64,000 bases of DNA from Trochalopteron elliotii (lineage: Eukaryota > Chordata > Aves > Passeriformes > Leiothrichidae). The notes beneath the pieces are model-generated. The model was not told the DNA's origin. It made no database searches and saw only the letters and a program-made list of their open reading frames with translations. The translations under genes were made by a program, and so were the position numbers. Location: contig JANPWX010019792.1 of the NCBI GenBank assembly GCA_024734555.1, positions 1,324,653 through 1,388,652 on the forward strand, given 5' to 3'. This document shows positions 37,001 to 52,000 of this stretch, piece after piece. Position 1 is the first letter of the stretch. Every line of letters begins with the position of its first letter.

Positions 37001-40000
37001 TTTGTCCCTGGGAAAACTCTTGGAGGCTGCTAAATGTGTTTCCTAAAAAGCTCTAGTCATGTAGATTCAAATTATGCATTCCCTGGCAGGACTCCAATGG
37101 AAGTTCACTTCTAAGAACATGAACTAGTCTGTGTCAGTTTGGCTGAACATGCTCTGTATGCCTAACCTAAAACAGGATGACATCAGCCACAGGCCTTATC
37201 TAGCTAGAAACTGAAGACCTGAGCATTTAAAAATCCAGTATCTACATGACTCCTTATTCCAGGTTAAAGGAAAGGTCACCAGCTAGCTCACTAGGAATGG
37301 ACATTTGGGGATCCTCAGCATGACTTGTAAGTGACAGAACACTGCTACCAAGAAAAGGTGGTGATGCCTGCTTTAGTTTCATAAGGAAACTAAATTTATC
37401 AGATTCAGTTTTATTTCAAATGCAAACTATGAATAAACCAACCCCCCTTTTCAACTTAACAAAATGATGAGGTAAACTGCAATGAAGGAAACCAAATAAA
37501 GAGATTTTTGAATACAGTACTTGTATTTTTCTTCCCTTCCCAGGACAACAGTTAACCAACCACCCTTCACATCTCCCACTCCTTTTAAAAAAACACAATC
37601 AGGAAAATCCAGTTTTCTTCTCATACACATGAAGAATCTATAAAATTTCACCATAAAGATGAAATTCACTCAAAGAGCAACAATTAAGAAGAAAAGGTTG
37701 TGTCATAATAATAACAACAATAATAATAAGGCAAACATCTCCCCAGACTATTGTAAGGACAAAGCTCTCTGTGACAAATACCTCTGGACTTACAATTGAA
37801 ATAATTGGTTTTGAATATAAATGTCACTAACACTGTATATAAAGTACCACAGGCTGAGAAAATACACAGGGAATGATGAAGTGAGCTGTTGCTATAGTGA
37901 TTCTGATAAGATTTTCTCAAGTGCCTTTCCTTGTCCCCATGCAGCCATAATAAAGTCTAATTTAAAACCAACTCTTCCACTAACTATATCTTTTTCCGGT
38001 ATCCTGGCATACAAAAACAGACAAATTAAGAACCATACAAGATACTACATTTCTTGCTTCAGAGATTTTTTTTTTTATTCTCAGCAATTTCAAAGTGCAT
38101 CAGGATAAAACTTCCTGTTTCAAAGCCCAACAAAGGGTCAGTTCTGCTGGATTCTTTTACTCAGATCTCTGAAAACTGATTAATACAAGGCTGTAAAAAA
38201 AGGAACATATGAGTAATGCACTGACTTGACTGTTACCATTTTATGAACACAGTTATGCCTGTCACTACTTCAACAAATTAAACCTCTCTGAAAGCTAGTA
38301 CACAAGTTATCAACTTATTTCTAAAAATGAAAAAGACATGATTGCAAAAGTCTGCTTGCAATTTGTGGTTGCTTTTACCACCTTTGTACCCCCTTCACTT
38401 TGCCAAGGGACCACCCACTAAAGGCTGCCAGAAAGTCAGTTTCCAGCAGGAAGGTAGCTCCCACTAGCTGTATGTCAAAACTAAGTTTAAAATCTTTTGT
38501 GTACCAAACAGCACTTACGTAATGGACTTTCTTCAACCACAGATAACTTCATGTCATTTGAGGGGCTAAATTGCTTTAAAGCTCATTTGGCTTAATTTTT
38601 AAAAAATAAATTACTACAGACATTTTAGAAAACCTCCATCTCTTCCCTACCAACTACTGCAGGGATATCACAGTCAAGCTTGCTTTCCAGTAACTATTAA
38701 CCAGGCTGGACAAAGATATAGCACCAAGGGTTTTCCATGCAGACAAAACAGTGACTCTAAGTTCTGTGATAATTCAGTGTCAGAGGGAAGTCCATCACAC
38801 ATTAAGGTGTTTCTGCCTTTTAGCACTAAGCCTAAACTAGACAGAATACCCCTTTCTTGCCACATTAAACAGGAATACTTCATGTGTATGCATAAAAACT
38901 GCTGTCAAGAAAAGCAAATAATGACTTTATGGCAGGAAAAAAATCTCAGCCTTTAACCAGATGTTGGCATTATTGTATTTGCAAAGAGCAACTTTTTAAA
39001 CATGCCTAATATTCAGTGTAAATTTAACCCTGGGGCAAAATTAACGTAATTTTGTTAGAGACCTAATTCACACAGAGCTGCAGTCTATATTGTAACTATG
39101 TCGCATTTTTCCATTTATTTGACTCAAATTCCTTATGGTTCACAAAACAGCTCCCAGAAATACATCATACATTAGCTTCAAACTACTGTAACATTACACC
39201 AACTGACATAACCCCTGACACTTTTCAGTTTGATCACAGCTGAACTTGCACAGACCATAAATGATGTATTTCTGTCTTGAGTATGTCAAAGGCTGCAATA
39301 CAGAAGTGTACAAGCCAAACCATTTATTCTGCAGAATTACTCAGTTTCACACCACATGCAATCAGAGCAAAAGAGAGGTGCTGAGAGGTGCTTCAGGAAT
39401 ACAAATATTGAATGGATCTCAGGAATCAACTTAAGCAGGGGAAGAGTCAAACCTTGCATTTGCTGCCAAACACTTCACAAACTGGATTTGCACAGTTCAG
39501 GTTTCACCTTTTGAGATTTGCTGCCACAGGCACATAATTCAAGTTAGCCTAATTTTGATCTAATAGCTGTGCTCTTTACATTTTCACTGCTACAGTGTGA
39601 TGTCCTTGTGTACTGCTCTCCTTCTGCACCCCATGAGTGAAGGGGAGCAGACATGAAGACTTTCATATTAAATGAAACACCTAAAAAGAGGACAAAACCC
39701 CTGATACCTGCAGTTTCAGGGGTCAAAAAGACACTGCACTGTCAAAAAGACAACCATTTCCAAAAGGTCGACTACCTGTGAACAGGCAGATATTGATTAC
39801 GAGACAGTTCATCATTATACTCTTTACTTTTCAGGTCGTGTCTCAATGAGCAACGCTTACTGGTATTTATTTTTTCTTCCAACCATGCATTTTCCTAATA
39901 AAAATACTTCTAGCAATGAGGAACAAGAAATGCCCAAGTCCTTTACACATTTTTAACTGTTCTCTAACCACAGTACCCAACCACAGTACTTCTGAGGCAT

Positions 40001-43000
40001 CTAGTTAGCATACCTCTTAGTATATCTAACTTCTGAGACCAGTGAGACCAGAATGTCCTTTGCCTCACTGCATCTGCCAATCTCGAGGAAAAGCAAGTAC
40101 ATCAAGGATAAAAATGGCAAACTAGACTCAAACATTTTGAGTCCAGCTATATGATTGTTTTATTCTTACTCTTTTCAGAAAAAGACTGCAGTCAGATCTG
40201 TTATTTAAAGAGAGACAGCAGGTACCTCTCTTTAAGTACTGCCTGTACTGTAGGACAAATACTCCCTTGCGTAGGTAGCTGCAAGCAGCACAGTAAAATC
40301 AGGTCATGCTACCCAGAACAGGCAGAGGATTTCATAACACAAAAAGGTATTTGGTTGTTTCTCCCCTTTTGAGGCAGGAACACATCCAAGATTGGTAGTT
40401 ATAAATATAGTGGTCACAGCACCAAGCCTGCCAGAGTCCAGTAAGCATTTGGACAATGCTCTCAGGCACATGGTGTGACTCTTGGGGTGTCCTGTGCAAA
40501 GCCAGGGCTCGATGAGCCTGACCGGTCCCTTCAAACTCAGCACATTCTATGACAACTCACTAACACTTTTGGTTCTGCTAATCACTGGCCAACAATGCAA
40601 GGCCAGGATGACTTGCTGCTTTGCCCTTTTACAGTGCCCTACTCAGACCTTGTATTCAGGCTCCAAATGGACATTTACAGCACCAGTTCCCCAAGACATG
40701 GTACAGAGCCCTTATACATGTCATGTTACCCACTGCACAGGAGAACAGAGGAGACAAAAGAGCAGAAGAAACACTACAACTATGTGCATTTATGTACTGC
40801 ATGCCTTTCAGTCTGGCTGTATTTCTCCAATGCATCACAACTTTCAAAACAACACAACAGTATCTTACATAAGAAGAACCTGCTGCTTTATGACTTAATC
40901 TGGGCAAGGAAAACCACAAAAAGAAGTGGTCACTGCAGGACAACATCTTCAATGAAGACAAAAAAAATAAATCCTTTTGCTGGTCAAGTGGACTGTACCA
41001 CTCCTGCTGCAGGTGCTCTGCTGTCATGCTCCCACAGGAGCTGCTACACCTCGTCCACCCCCAGTCAGACACACAAGCAGCCAGTCTGGTTTGTCAACTT
41101 GGGCACAGGCAGCGCAGACAAGGGGGAGGGAGATGCTGCCCATTTTACACCCAGCTGTCTGCTGCCAGAGGCCATCTATTTAGCTTGTAGCTCCATTTAG
41201 TCCAGCTCTGCTCACTCCACAGTGGAACTTTGAAGAAAGGAGTATTTTCCCCCCTTTTTAAATGAAAACAGTCGTTACGGAAGAGAGTAGAATAAATATC
41301 AATGTAAAGAGGATCACCATAAAGTTGACTTTGGAGATTAAAGGCAGCTTTATATCCATACCAATACTTGAAAAATAGATCATTACTCATAAAAGTGAAA
41401 ATCTGCTTGCAAATCCAGATGCCAAAATTTGTGTGCTTTCAGCTTGACAGGTTCTAGACTGAAGAGAATGGTATGGGGGGAGGAAATAACCAAAATCCCT
41501 GTCCACTTCTCAGCATGAGAAAGGAATTATTATTGGGTCTACATTTACAGCTGAGCAAACAGGCATTTCTATCAGCTGCTCTCTTGTATATAGCTTTCCA
41601 ATTTTAACAATAATTCCAAAAAAGTATTCTTTGTTGCTGCTTAAATGCTCCCTAAACTAGATCCTGGATCTAAATCCTCACCTGGTCCAAAGAGAAAACA
41701 CACAGTTCCTCCAAGCTACCAGGGACCTGCCTCAATCAGCTGAAGACCTGGCACACCACACATGCACATGATCATCAATCAGATGAAAGCTGAGAGGCAG
41801 GACAACCCCAGAACCTTTCAAGGATGTGCAGTCCAGCATCCCACAGAGATGCATCAGTGGTGAAGATGGAAACCAACAGCTGAAAGCAGCCACAGTGTTA
41901 TTTCTGAAATAACCAACTCCACATTTAATTGAGTCCCTCAGGCTTTCAAACTGATGTAGCAAAGGGAAGACAGAGGCAGCTGAAAAGCCTGAGGACATTC
42001 TCCTTCAGGGGCACATCAGGATTTTAGGAAACAGGTAAGGGGATAAAATCAGCTGACAAGAGAGGCTTGGACTTCTATCTGAGCTTTTTCCAAACCCATA
42101 CTGTTCTTCCACCCCACAATGCCCTCCATAAAAAACACAAAAGAAAGGTAAGGAAGGGACTATTCAGGGATTAGTCAGCATAATTAGAAACCAAGGATTT
42201 ACCAAGTCAATCTCAGAAACAGAAAGAGGTAACAGGAACTATGGCAGAAGGAACAGTTGCAGGTAGCTCAGCAGACTGCTTGGTACAAAGAAGCACAGAA
42301 AATGCAATTAGACTCATTCCAGCAGACAATATAGATAGGTTTTCTTGAGCATACAGCTTTAAAAATAGCTCACTATTAAAGCAGCATTTAAACAACAAAA
42401 AAAGCCCCAACCAACCAAGCAAGCAACCAACACAGCTGCCAACCAACAAAAAAGTAAGCACCCTGAATTACTGTTTTGGGGTTTTTTGGGTTTGTTTTTT
42501 TTTTGGTTGGTTTGTTTGTTTGTTTTTAATTTTGCTACTGAGCATCTTATATTCAGAAACTTGCACCTTAACTTCCCTTTTCTGCTAAACAGTAAGAGTA
42601 ATAACCATGACCTTTGCTGATCTACTGATTCAATATTCCTCTATTCAATTACAGGAAAGCATTGTTTTGTGGGTCTGTCTGCAATTGAGCTTCTGCCCTT
42701 AGGGAAAACACTTTTTCACAGGCACAAATGTATATGCAGAAATAAGCTGATATACAAGCTGAATAAATGTACCTACTTATTTTCATTTTTGTTCTGCACT
42801 CTAATCTTTTCGGATATTTGTGAAGATGAAATTATCTAGAAAAAAATGGAACCACTGAAATAGAGTAACATATAGACCTTTCAAATTTATTACTGGGGCC
42901 AAAAGGAAACCTACAGTCTGTTGGAAATAATCATGTAATTTTCTAAATGTCTTGATAACTGAATGCTGATGTAACATTTTCAGTCCTAGAAAAGCATAAA

Positions 43001-46000
43001 CATCAATTTTTTAAAAAATAAAAAGGCAGCTACTTGAAAATTAACATGCCCAGTCATTTGTAATCTAAAGAAAGATGCATGCTAATGTAAACCTACTTCC
43101 TCCCCATCATAATAATTCTCATTTGGTTATACAACCATTTTGTCTAAAATGGAGTATAACAGAACAAAGTAAGGACTTTTTTACATATAGTAAAATGAAG
43201 GCATGTCCTCACTGAAATACTGCATAAGCCTTGTATTTCATATGTTGGCTGAGGTGTGAGAGGAAAAAAATATCTTAATGCCTTTGTCCTTCTCTCCATC
43301 AGTCTACCCTACAACCATACTGGCAGTTTTTTTAACAATGTGGTGCAGGATAGGAATTCTCAGGCAGTGGAATGTTAGAGATGGTTTGGTCCCAGGCCTG
43401 CTTCCATGCAACCTGCAAGAGCAGGTACTGTTATCACAGTAGAAAACCAAAAATGTTATGAAACTGTTAGTACAGATCTTACCAGCACTCACATTAGTCT
43501 CCTGAAAAAAAATCTTTCCTCAAACATTATAAAGAAAAAAAAAAAAATAGAAAACCAGACAAACATCCCTTTCCATGTTAAACTACCACTTGATATGGCC
43601 TGGAGTGTTTCAAAACATTTCACATTTTCAGTGGATGTCGAGTCCCACTTTCTTATGAACCTTCCTTTAGTTACAAGTCAGAGAAAACAAATATAAGAAA
43701 AATTACAGAGTAAATCCTGGTAAGTGGGTAAACTTTACAGGACATATGTTTAACCCAAGATGCATTTTAAACACAACAGCTGTGGCAAGCTATGCAACTC
43801 CTATTTCCCAGATTGAGGACATTTGAAAGTTGACACTTTATACTGCATATCTTCACTCTCCAGCTCCTAACTTGATTTTTTCCATAATAAAATTAACACA
43901 ATACAGCCTCTAAATACTTATCATGTTTGTAAAAACCAATTTCCAATAAAATTATTGTTCTCATCAGAAGCTCATCCACAGCTGCTTGCAGAGTCCATTT
44001 AAACCAGGAACACCCTGATTCACCCCTTGGAAAACCTTCACCAACCTTTAATGATAACAAAATAACACCTCAACTTAACTCAAAAAACTACCTTTATTCT
44101 TTCTTTTACTACTGATTAGAGTAAAAGAATCTTGATCGCTGACTTTCCTAAGACATTTTCTGCCTGGTCTGGAAGCTTTTTGACTTTGTACTTGGCCCTC
44201 TGTTTATGACATTCAAACTGTTCAGCACTTTGAATATGCTGGTTGCAGTAGCACAAAAACTTGAATTTCCAAAAGTATAGGATAAACGCTGTCCCATTTT
44301 TAGCCTATTTTATTATTTCATATGTGCTGTGTAAGAATAGATGAAGTTAAAATGGCCTAGTATTTTCATTTGAAAGGCTACCCCACAACCCAGTGCTACT
44401 CTGCACTACAATTCTGTAAATTAAAGCTAACCAAACGATCAACAGAGCTCCTCTTTGAAAAAAATAAAGCAGCTCTTTAATGCCCTGCAAATAAAAATCT
44501 GCATTAAATGTATTTGTTTCCCCAAGAAACATACATTGTACAGCCAGCTTCACAAGCAGCAGAACACAAACTAGAGAAGGTTACTAGTTAAGCAACGGAA
44601 ACAGATTTTTTAATAACTCTTGCCCCTTCTACAGCTGCAGAGACCTAATATACTCCTTAGTCTTCTATGTTATGTTTAGTTGAGCTCAAAAATGGACTCA
44701 ATATGTGACTCAAAATAGCAGGAATGCATCCTTACCACATCTAAATTAAAACAGGAATAAAACCTAGCACCTACAAATACAAAAATCCTGACATACTGAG
44801 AATCTTATGTCACCAAATAAAAGCAAGATGTCCTTGCTTTTAGAATATAGAAATACATGCTCTAGAAATAGAAATAGAAAACATGCTCTAAATGCTTTCC
44901 ACGTTGTATTTCAAATAATTAATGTTTACATACTCATTAAAATGTGAAGGTAATACATTCACTTAAGGTTCTTTCTCAAAGGCAGCTGTCCCCATCAGGA
45001 AAAAGAGCATTCTGGTAATATTTATCTCCTTTTTTAGAAGAAAATCAAATATATAAAACAAAGCTATAAAGAAATACCTGTAAACCATGGAAGTATCTGC
45101 ATAAGAGTGTTTGCTCAGTAAGAAAATGGGTCCAAACTGAGTACAATCCTTTCAAAGAAATGAAACTGGTTTGAAAAACTCATTTTCAGCAGCCAGGAAA
45201 CAGCAATAAGGCCTTCTTTAAAAAGATAATTTAAATTAGAAACATGAAACATTATTAAAATATTTTATTTGAATTAAGGTTTCTTCCTTGCTGATTTAAA
45301 CTAAGACCAAGTCAAATATTCAAATAATTCTAATTCTAATCAACCTACCTGCAGTAAGACAGCTCTGGTCTACAGCATGTCAAGATTTTCCATAGCAAGT
45401 TGATAGTAACAAGTAGTTCCTAGTTATTTTTTCAACTGTATTTATTTTGATCCAAAAAGGAAATACATACCTGCACCACACAGAAGAATGATTTAGGTTG
45501 ATGGATACAATAACCACAAAGTTAACAGTTCCTAAGGAAGGAACCATAGCAGCTCTGGTAATGGTTGTAAGCCTAATAAAAATTCATGGGTTTATGCTGG
45601 TAGCTGCCACTCTCAACATAACTGAAAGAGAAAAGATTGCTGTACTATTTAGGAAAGCTAAAGGACAAGAAACTCAGTAAAAACACTAACTACATATGCT
45701 TTTTTTTTTTTTTCCTATTTACATGGAATTGGAGACTGGCTTTGCCTGCTGTTGCTGTTTAGGGGCTGTAGCAGAACCAGGAATCCCTCACAGGGGAAGT
45801 CAGATGGAGTTAATTCTCCAGTACATCTCTACAACTATTAGTCATATTAGTCATTAACTAAAGCCAGTGAAGAAACAGATCTTTGCTTGTCTTGTTTTAA
45901 ATTCTGAAGCTTATAAAAGGTTTTAGTCTGTCCTGGCTATTTGTATTCATACAAACAGGTCACTCTCTACATTTATGGCTGCATTTAACCTCTGTCTGGA

Positions 46001-49000
46001 CCTTCAGTATTTCTAAAACATAATGCAAGATCTGCCTCCAGACAGGCTTTTTGTTGATGCAGGGGTTTACTAAACAACTTCTGGAATGCCACTGGATACA
46101 GCAAAATTGACCTTTAAGGATGAGCATGGGTCACACTCTGAGACAAAATTGCTCTTTCTCCTTCAATGTATGAGTCCAACAGTTGAGATCTGGTCACATT
46201 TGACTTTAAACTATTTCCAGTAGAAGCTACTAGACAGAAAGCTTTTGAGCTGTTGGCAAGAAAGATGTTGGGTGAAAGATACAGAAATTCTGCTAATACT
46301 CTTTTCTTCCAAGAATTGTAATGAAAGCTTGTCCTCCAATACTAAATGAAAAATGTATCCACATGGAGTGTGGACTAAGTAATTCCTGTCAATTTCTGAA
46401 TCTGACTGGCTTTGTCTTTCTACTGACTCTAGAAAAACTGTAGATGAGGAGGAGGACAGGTACCCCCCAACAGTGATATTGCATTCTGTTTGTAGAAGAA
46501 TCCTTCTTTACCTCTTGTTTTGAATACAAAGCTTTTGAAATCCAAATGTTTGTCTTTCCAGCATTGGCAACACACACACAAAAAAATTAGTGCCGATGAA
46601 AAGCCTTCCAACTTTTTGTGCTTCTATATGCAGTGCCTAGAAAATTCTTGACCAGTTTCTGCCAAGTTTAAAGAAACTATATATACAAAAGGACAGATGA
46701 ACTTTGAAAAACAGACTACTGAAAAGGCATGTATTACAGGAAAAGACCCTTCTGATTGCTCTCCAGTGTTTTATCTTTATTGATGGTTCTCCTGCACTTC
46801 ACAGCATGTTACACTGAGCACACCAAAATTTGATGTTGTTACAGGATAAGGCTTGCTGAAATTTGGCTCTGGGTTCTGAAATGCATTTACTAATGGATTT
46901 TTCCAAAGATCCAGACAGCTCAGACTGTGACAAACCACAGACAGATGAACGCAGCAGAGAAACTGTGAAAGATGAGAGGGAGAGTAAGAACGTGTGCCCC
47001 TCTGTGCAGAAATGGGTGAATGAGGGAGCCAGAAGCACAGTGGAGTCCCTGCAGCCAGAACATCTGACAACACTGCCTTTGACAGCCACCAGGATTTCTT
47101 CACACAAAGCAGCATCACACACACTGCCAACCACAGTGGAACAGCACTAAACACTGGTATTTCTCTCATTCACATGAAAGTAAGTAAATATTCTAATGAG
47201 GTACATCTCTCTGGTGCTTCCCCTCCTTGTGCCTCCCTACCTTCTGAAGAGCCGCCCAAATTTTTTGCAAACGAACTTATTTCAGAGCACTCAGCCTAGG
47301 CAGGTGTCCAAACTGGTAAAACATACCATTCTGCCAACAAAATGTATTTTTCTCTTCAGATGCCTCCACCACTTCTCAATATCATTCCAAAATATAACTG
47401 CTGCATAACCTGAATAGCAAGCAGCTATTTCCAACTTATTTATTTTTATTATTTTTTTTAACCCATGTACTTCTCTGGAGGCATTGAAAACCAAAATTTG
47501 ATCAGTTAATGATGTCTATTTCACCTACAGCCTTAAGGGAATGAAAACATGTCACAGGAAGAATTAAATATATTATAGGACTGTGTCTACATCTCTTCTA
47601 TTTGTGCTGGAACAGGTTAACAGTATTCATTGTGTTCACTATGATTTATATACAGAAACAAAGTACCATACTATTGAGAATGAATGCCATGCAAATATCT
47701 TTCAGAAATACACCTTTTTTTGGTCCATTGTGAAAATTTATTATAAACAATACTTTAGAGTAACAACATTTTCAGACACTAAGTTGCTTGACCAGCTTGA
47801 AAACAAAAGTGCAACTTCTGCACCCACAGAACAGACATGCAAATATGGAGAGTGCAGGTGAAACTTATTTTGCATGAAATGCTGCCCTAAGCAGTGACAC
47901 ACAGGTATTATCAGGAAAAAGCACAATTTCATAAGTGCAGAGATCACAGCCCCAAAATTATTTAAAGGCTGATATTAGGCCTCAAAATTGTAACTTACTA
48001 CCACCCAAGCTAACCAATACTATGATTCTATAAAAGATAGTACATCTAAGAATAACATCTAATCATCTGCTATTGTCCCATTTTGTGATTATAATCAAGC
48101 ATAGACCCCAGGCAATAAATCCTGAAGTCTGAGGAAACAGCTCTGTTTTCAAAAAAAATTACCAATCACAGAAAGGTAATAAAAAAATCTAGGCAGACTG
48201 TGCAAGCATTTGCAGAGCACATGCACATAACAAACACGTTCTCCAGAAACTGTGTATACTTTTTTCTACATGGTGGGTCATGGGTTTAATGCAATTAAAA
48301 ATTCTCTTGAGGAATCTCAACATAAAAAAAACTTCAGCGATTCTTTTCACACACATTGAAAAATCTTTGTTGGCATAAAACCCACATACAAAATCAGCAG
48401 TTACCACATCACAAAACCTCTCTTCATTATGCTAATGTTTCAATCATATGAAAAACACCCTGATGTGTGAAATAGTGACATCTCAGTGAGACAGGACAAA
48501 GTACAGCGAACTGCAGATCTTTGATCTGGCTGAAAGTGCTCTGCATTCTGATGAGAATTTTTGTTGGGATCCTAGGAGATGAAAGGATTTTTTAAAAAGT
48601 CTGACAGTTAACAGAGGGGGGGAGGCATTCAGAAGAGAACAAAAAGAGGAGCACTGAAAGCAGATGACATCATGCCTCAAACTGGCCTTTACCATCTTAC
48701 TGACATGCTCCACAATGTAGCAAAGCAGCTTCCACACAGCTATTCTTGAGAGCTCAAGATCCTCTGTGGAGACAGCATGGCTGGAGATCCACTGCTTTAA
48801 AAGGATAGGTTTAAATATAACACACATATTTTATTTTGGGATCCTAAATGCATTATGGTAATGCTCCAGAATACTACTTTTTGAAACTATGTTCTGCCTC
48901 ACATCATAGATGGAGAGTTTCCAGCCTACAAAGCTAACAATTACAAGATCTGCCACTCCCATCTCCAGGAAAACCCCACACTACAAGCATGGAAATGCCA

Positions 49001-52000
49001 TTACTTCCCTCTGCTTCCTCCCACAGGCAGTTTGCCTTTTGTACCAGGAACATCTTCCAAACTTGTAGGGGCCTTGGAAAAGATTACCCTTCCCCCTGAG
49101 GTTGCCAGAGGCTCCAAACACAGGGGAGAGGCATCAAATTCCCCTCTTTATACTCTACAAGCAGCTAAGGGGAAAACCACAGGACTCTGGGAGTATTCTG
49201 ATTAATTATGTTCAGGCAAATGCACACAGTCAATTCACTAGGCCATATACACAACATTTGGTTGCAATGGACTCGTATACCTTGGAAGACATAAAACATA
49301 AAAAACAGACATACACCAGTTTTTCCCTGATACTGCCTTTCTCCTGTTCAGAAGTTTCATCACCTTAAACAAAAGAAAAATCGTACTTGGAACTTTCACA
49401 TTAAGGCAGAAAAAGAGATTTCTTGTCAAAGCTTCTCTGCTGCTTAACTTTCCTTCTCTACCACCTTCATTTATGTTTCATGGTATGGCTATTTACACGG
49501 GATATTTTTCTGTGTCAAACGTCCTCACAGCTGCAAAGATGTTTTATAACATTTTTATTAAAATGTCTTTCATTTCATGTCTCCAGCCTAAATGCAAAAT
49601 GTAAAGACCTACTAAAGGGTCTTGCAAATAACCACATCTCCTATATCCTGAAGCTAGAGCACTTATTTTCACTTGACAGAGAAAATGCTGTTATAATTAG
49701 GATTTTTACATGAATTACAGACCTCTCTACACTGTTTCATTACCTGCATACACGTCCATTTTGAGAATAGTTTCATGGATCAATGCTGGAATTAAGTCTC
49801 CTTGAAAACTGATGCTAATATCACCAAAAGACAGCATTTTGCAATGCCAAAACAAAGCAGCATCACAGGGACACACAGAAGAAAAACTCCAGTCAGAGCA
49901 TGATGACAAGCCATGTGACACATCAATACTTTTCTATTCTCTCCATATGGATGACTAAAATCCGTATCAGTGACAAATGATTATATCTGATATGCACACA
50001 GCTATGCTCTCACCAACCACTGTGGAATTTTATCTTAGGAAAACAGTAAATAACCATGATTGGTTTTGAATTGTATCTCTCTCTACTAGAGTATGTTCTT
50101 CAGGATAGAAATCCTGTGCTTTTACCTGAAGTACTAACCAGGCACATATTGAGATTAAGAAGGATATTTACATGTTAGAGATTCCCATAATATTCCCTCC
50201 CTCTTACTATGGATCATTTGTCCTTCTAACTTTCTGTCACTCTTTCCAAAGCTCTTTTTTCAAGAAGAAAGAACGTGTAAGATACATTACAGACACCTCA
50301 CTATTTGGATTTTGAGACCTTGAAATTAAAACTACCCCACCTTTCTTTGCATACCAGGGAAGTCAAAGGTCTCTTGGAATTGCTGATCCTAGAGGGCCTG
50401 ACTCCATCAGACAGGACTTAAGGACATGTGGCATAAAGCATTCAAGAGTGTTACTAAAAGGTACTAGAGGGTTTCCATTTGACTGCCTTTACCTTCTTCT
50501 GTTTTCATCTCACCTGTAGCAGGATGGAAAACTGATTTCTGACCACAGATTCTGATAAGACTAGTGAAATCTTGATCAAAAGGAATGAAAACTCCACTAA
50601 CCTCCCCTACATGAGAGATTCTTCTTCCTACTTTTATTTTTAAACTACAGGATATTGCTAGTATTAACCCACTCCTATTGTTTCCATCTTCAAGTTCCAA
50701 GATTCGGATACTATCCCAACAGTACCACAGAACTGGGAATCTGAAGTCTAATGCAGTCATTTACTTAAAACTGTGCATATACTTAAACCAGCTACCCAGA
50801 AAACACACTAACTAAAAAAACCTCAACTGTTATTATTTACAAATAACAACCTGGCATTATTTGTAAGAATGCTCTCTCACGGGCTTTGACAGGATGTGGT
50901 ATTTTCTCCATCACAGAACTTAGTTCTCAAAACGTGTGTGCAATTGTCATAAAAGAACTGATTTATTCTAGTGATCAGCAATAACTGCTCCCCTCTCAAA
51001 GTCAATATTGAGAGGTATTGACATGAAGCAAGCAAGCACTCAACATGACACTACCAGAAAAGGTACCCTGTACACTTCAATCAACACAAAAGTAGTTGCC
51101 AAACACCCTAACAACCCAGGCATAAATTTCTGAATTACAGAGAAACATACAAGTACTAAGGGGATAATATATTTCATTCAGCCTTGACTTCATCATTACC
51201 ACAGGATGCCCATTTTCATTCTTCCATGTTCTAAGGAAACAAGCTTCCCTGAATTCCACTCTTAGACATCCAAATATCTTGTAAATTTAAATAAATAATG
51301 ACTCAGATAAAAAAAAGTATCAGCAGGAAAAACTGTGAACAAACATGACTCCTTATAATTTCAGCATCTCTTAACATAAACCACAGCTGGAGGTTGCACT
51401 AGCTGCTAGCTCAGTATCTCAGATTAACATGCTTGACAGGAGACAATGCCAGAGGTCCAGAGAAGGGCAGCCATAACCAAGGAGAAGTTGGCAAGAAAGC
51501 CCTTGGCTGTGAGTTGTAAGACAGGGAGATGCACACACTTTGCAAGAGAGAAATTCAAAGCCAAGAAGCTGGAAAGGGTCAGTCTTCAAAGGACAAGACT
51601 TCATGGTATTTATTCAAATGACTCAAAGTTCATGTTGGGGGGAAAAGATGCTTACTTGTAAAGGTAGTATTCAGCTTGATCCACCTCTTCTCGTGAAGAA
51701 ATGTTGTCAACAAACTGATTAAAAAATAAGAAATAAAAGCATAAAAAGGGAGCACCCACATGAAGCATATTAGAAGAAAATGCAATAACAAAATACATTT
51801 GTCTGGCACATTTAACTGTCTGACAGTACTGGAACTCTTCACATCTTTGCTTGCTCCTAATTCTGGTTTGTTCTAGACTGCTAAAACTCAAATCTTTTTA
51901 AACTGAGACAACACCTTTCCTTAATTCTGAGAAACTTCATGCATCTTGAAAGCCATCTGAGGATTAAACACCTATAGCTCAGTATCCTGTATTTTTGCTG

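Larger units (their letters stand above)
30713..51655 (-). other. MRPS27: MRPS27 intron 4, 20.9 kb
   Basis: The largest intron, half the gene's span. It holds a short CR1 fragment (about 40414-40553), a possible older CR1 piece (31458-31545) and small microsatellites. Two unusually long plus-strand ORFs (34695-35405 and 40595-41200) match no known family. I see no nested gene, tRNA or recognisable small RNA. Confidence 0.85.
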
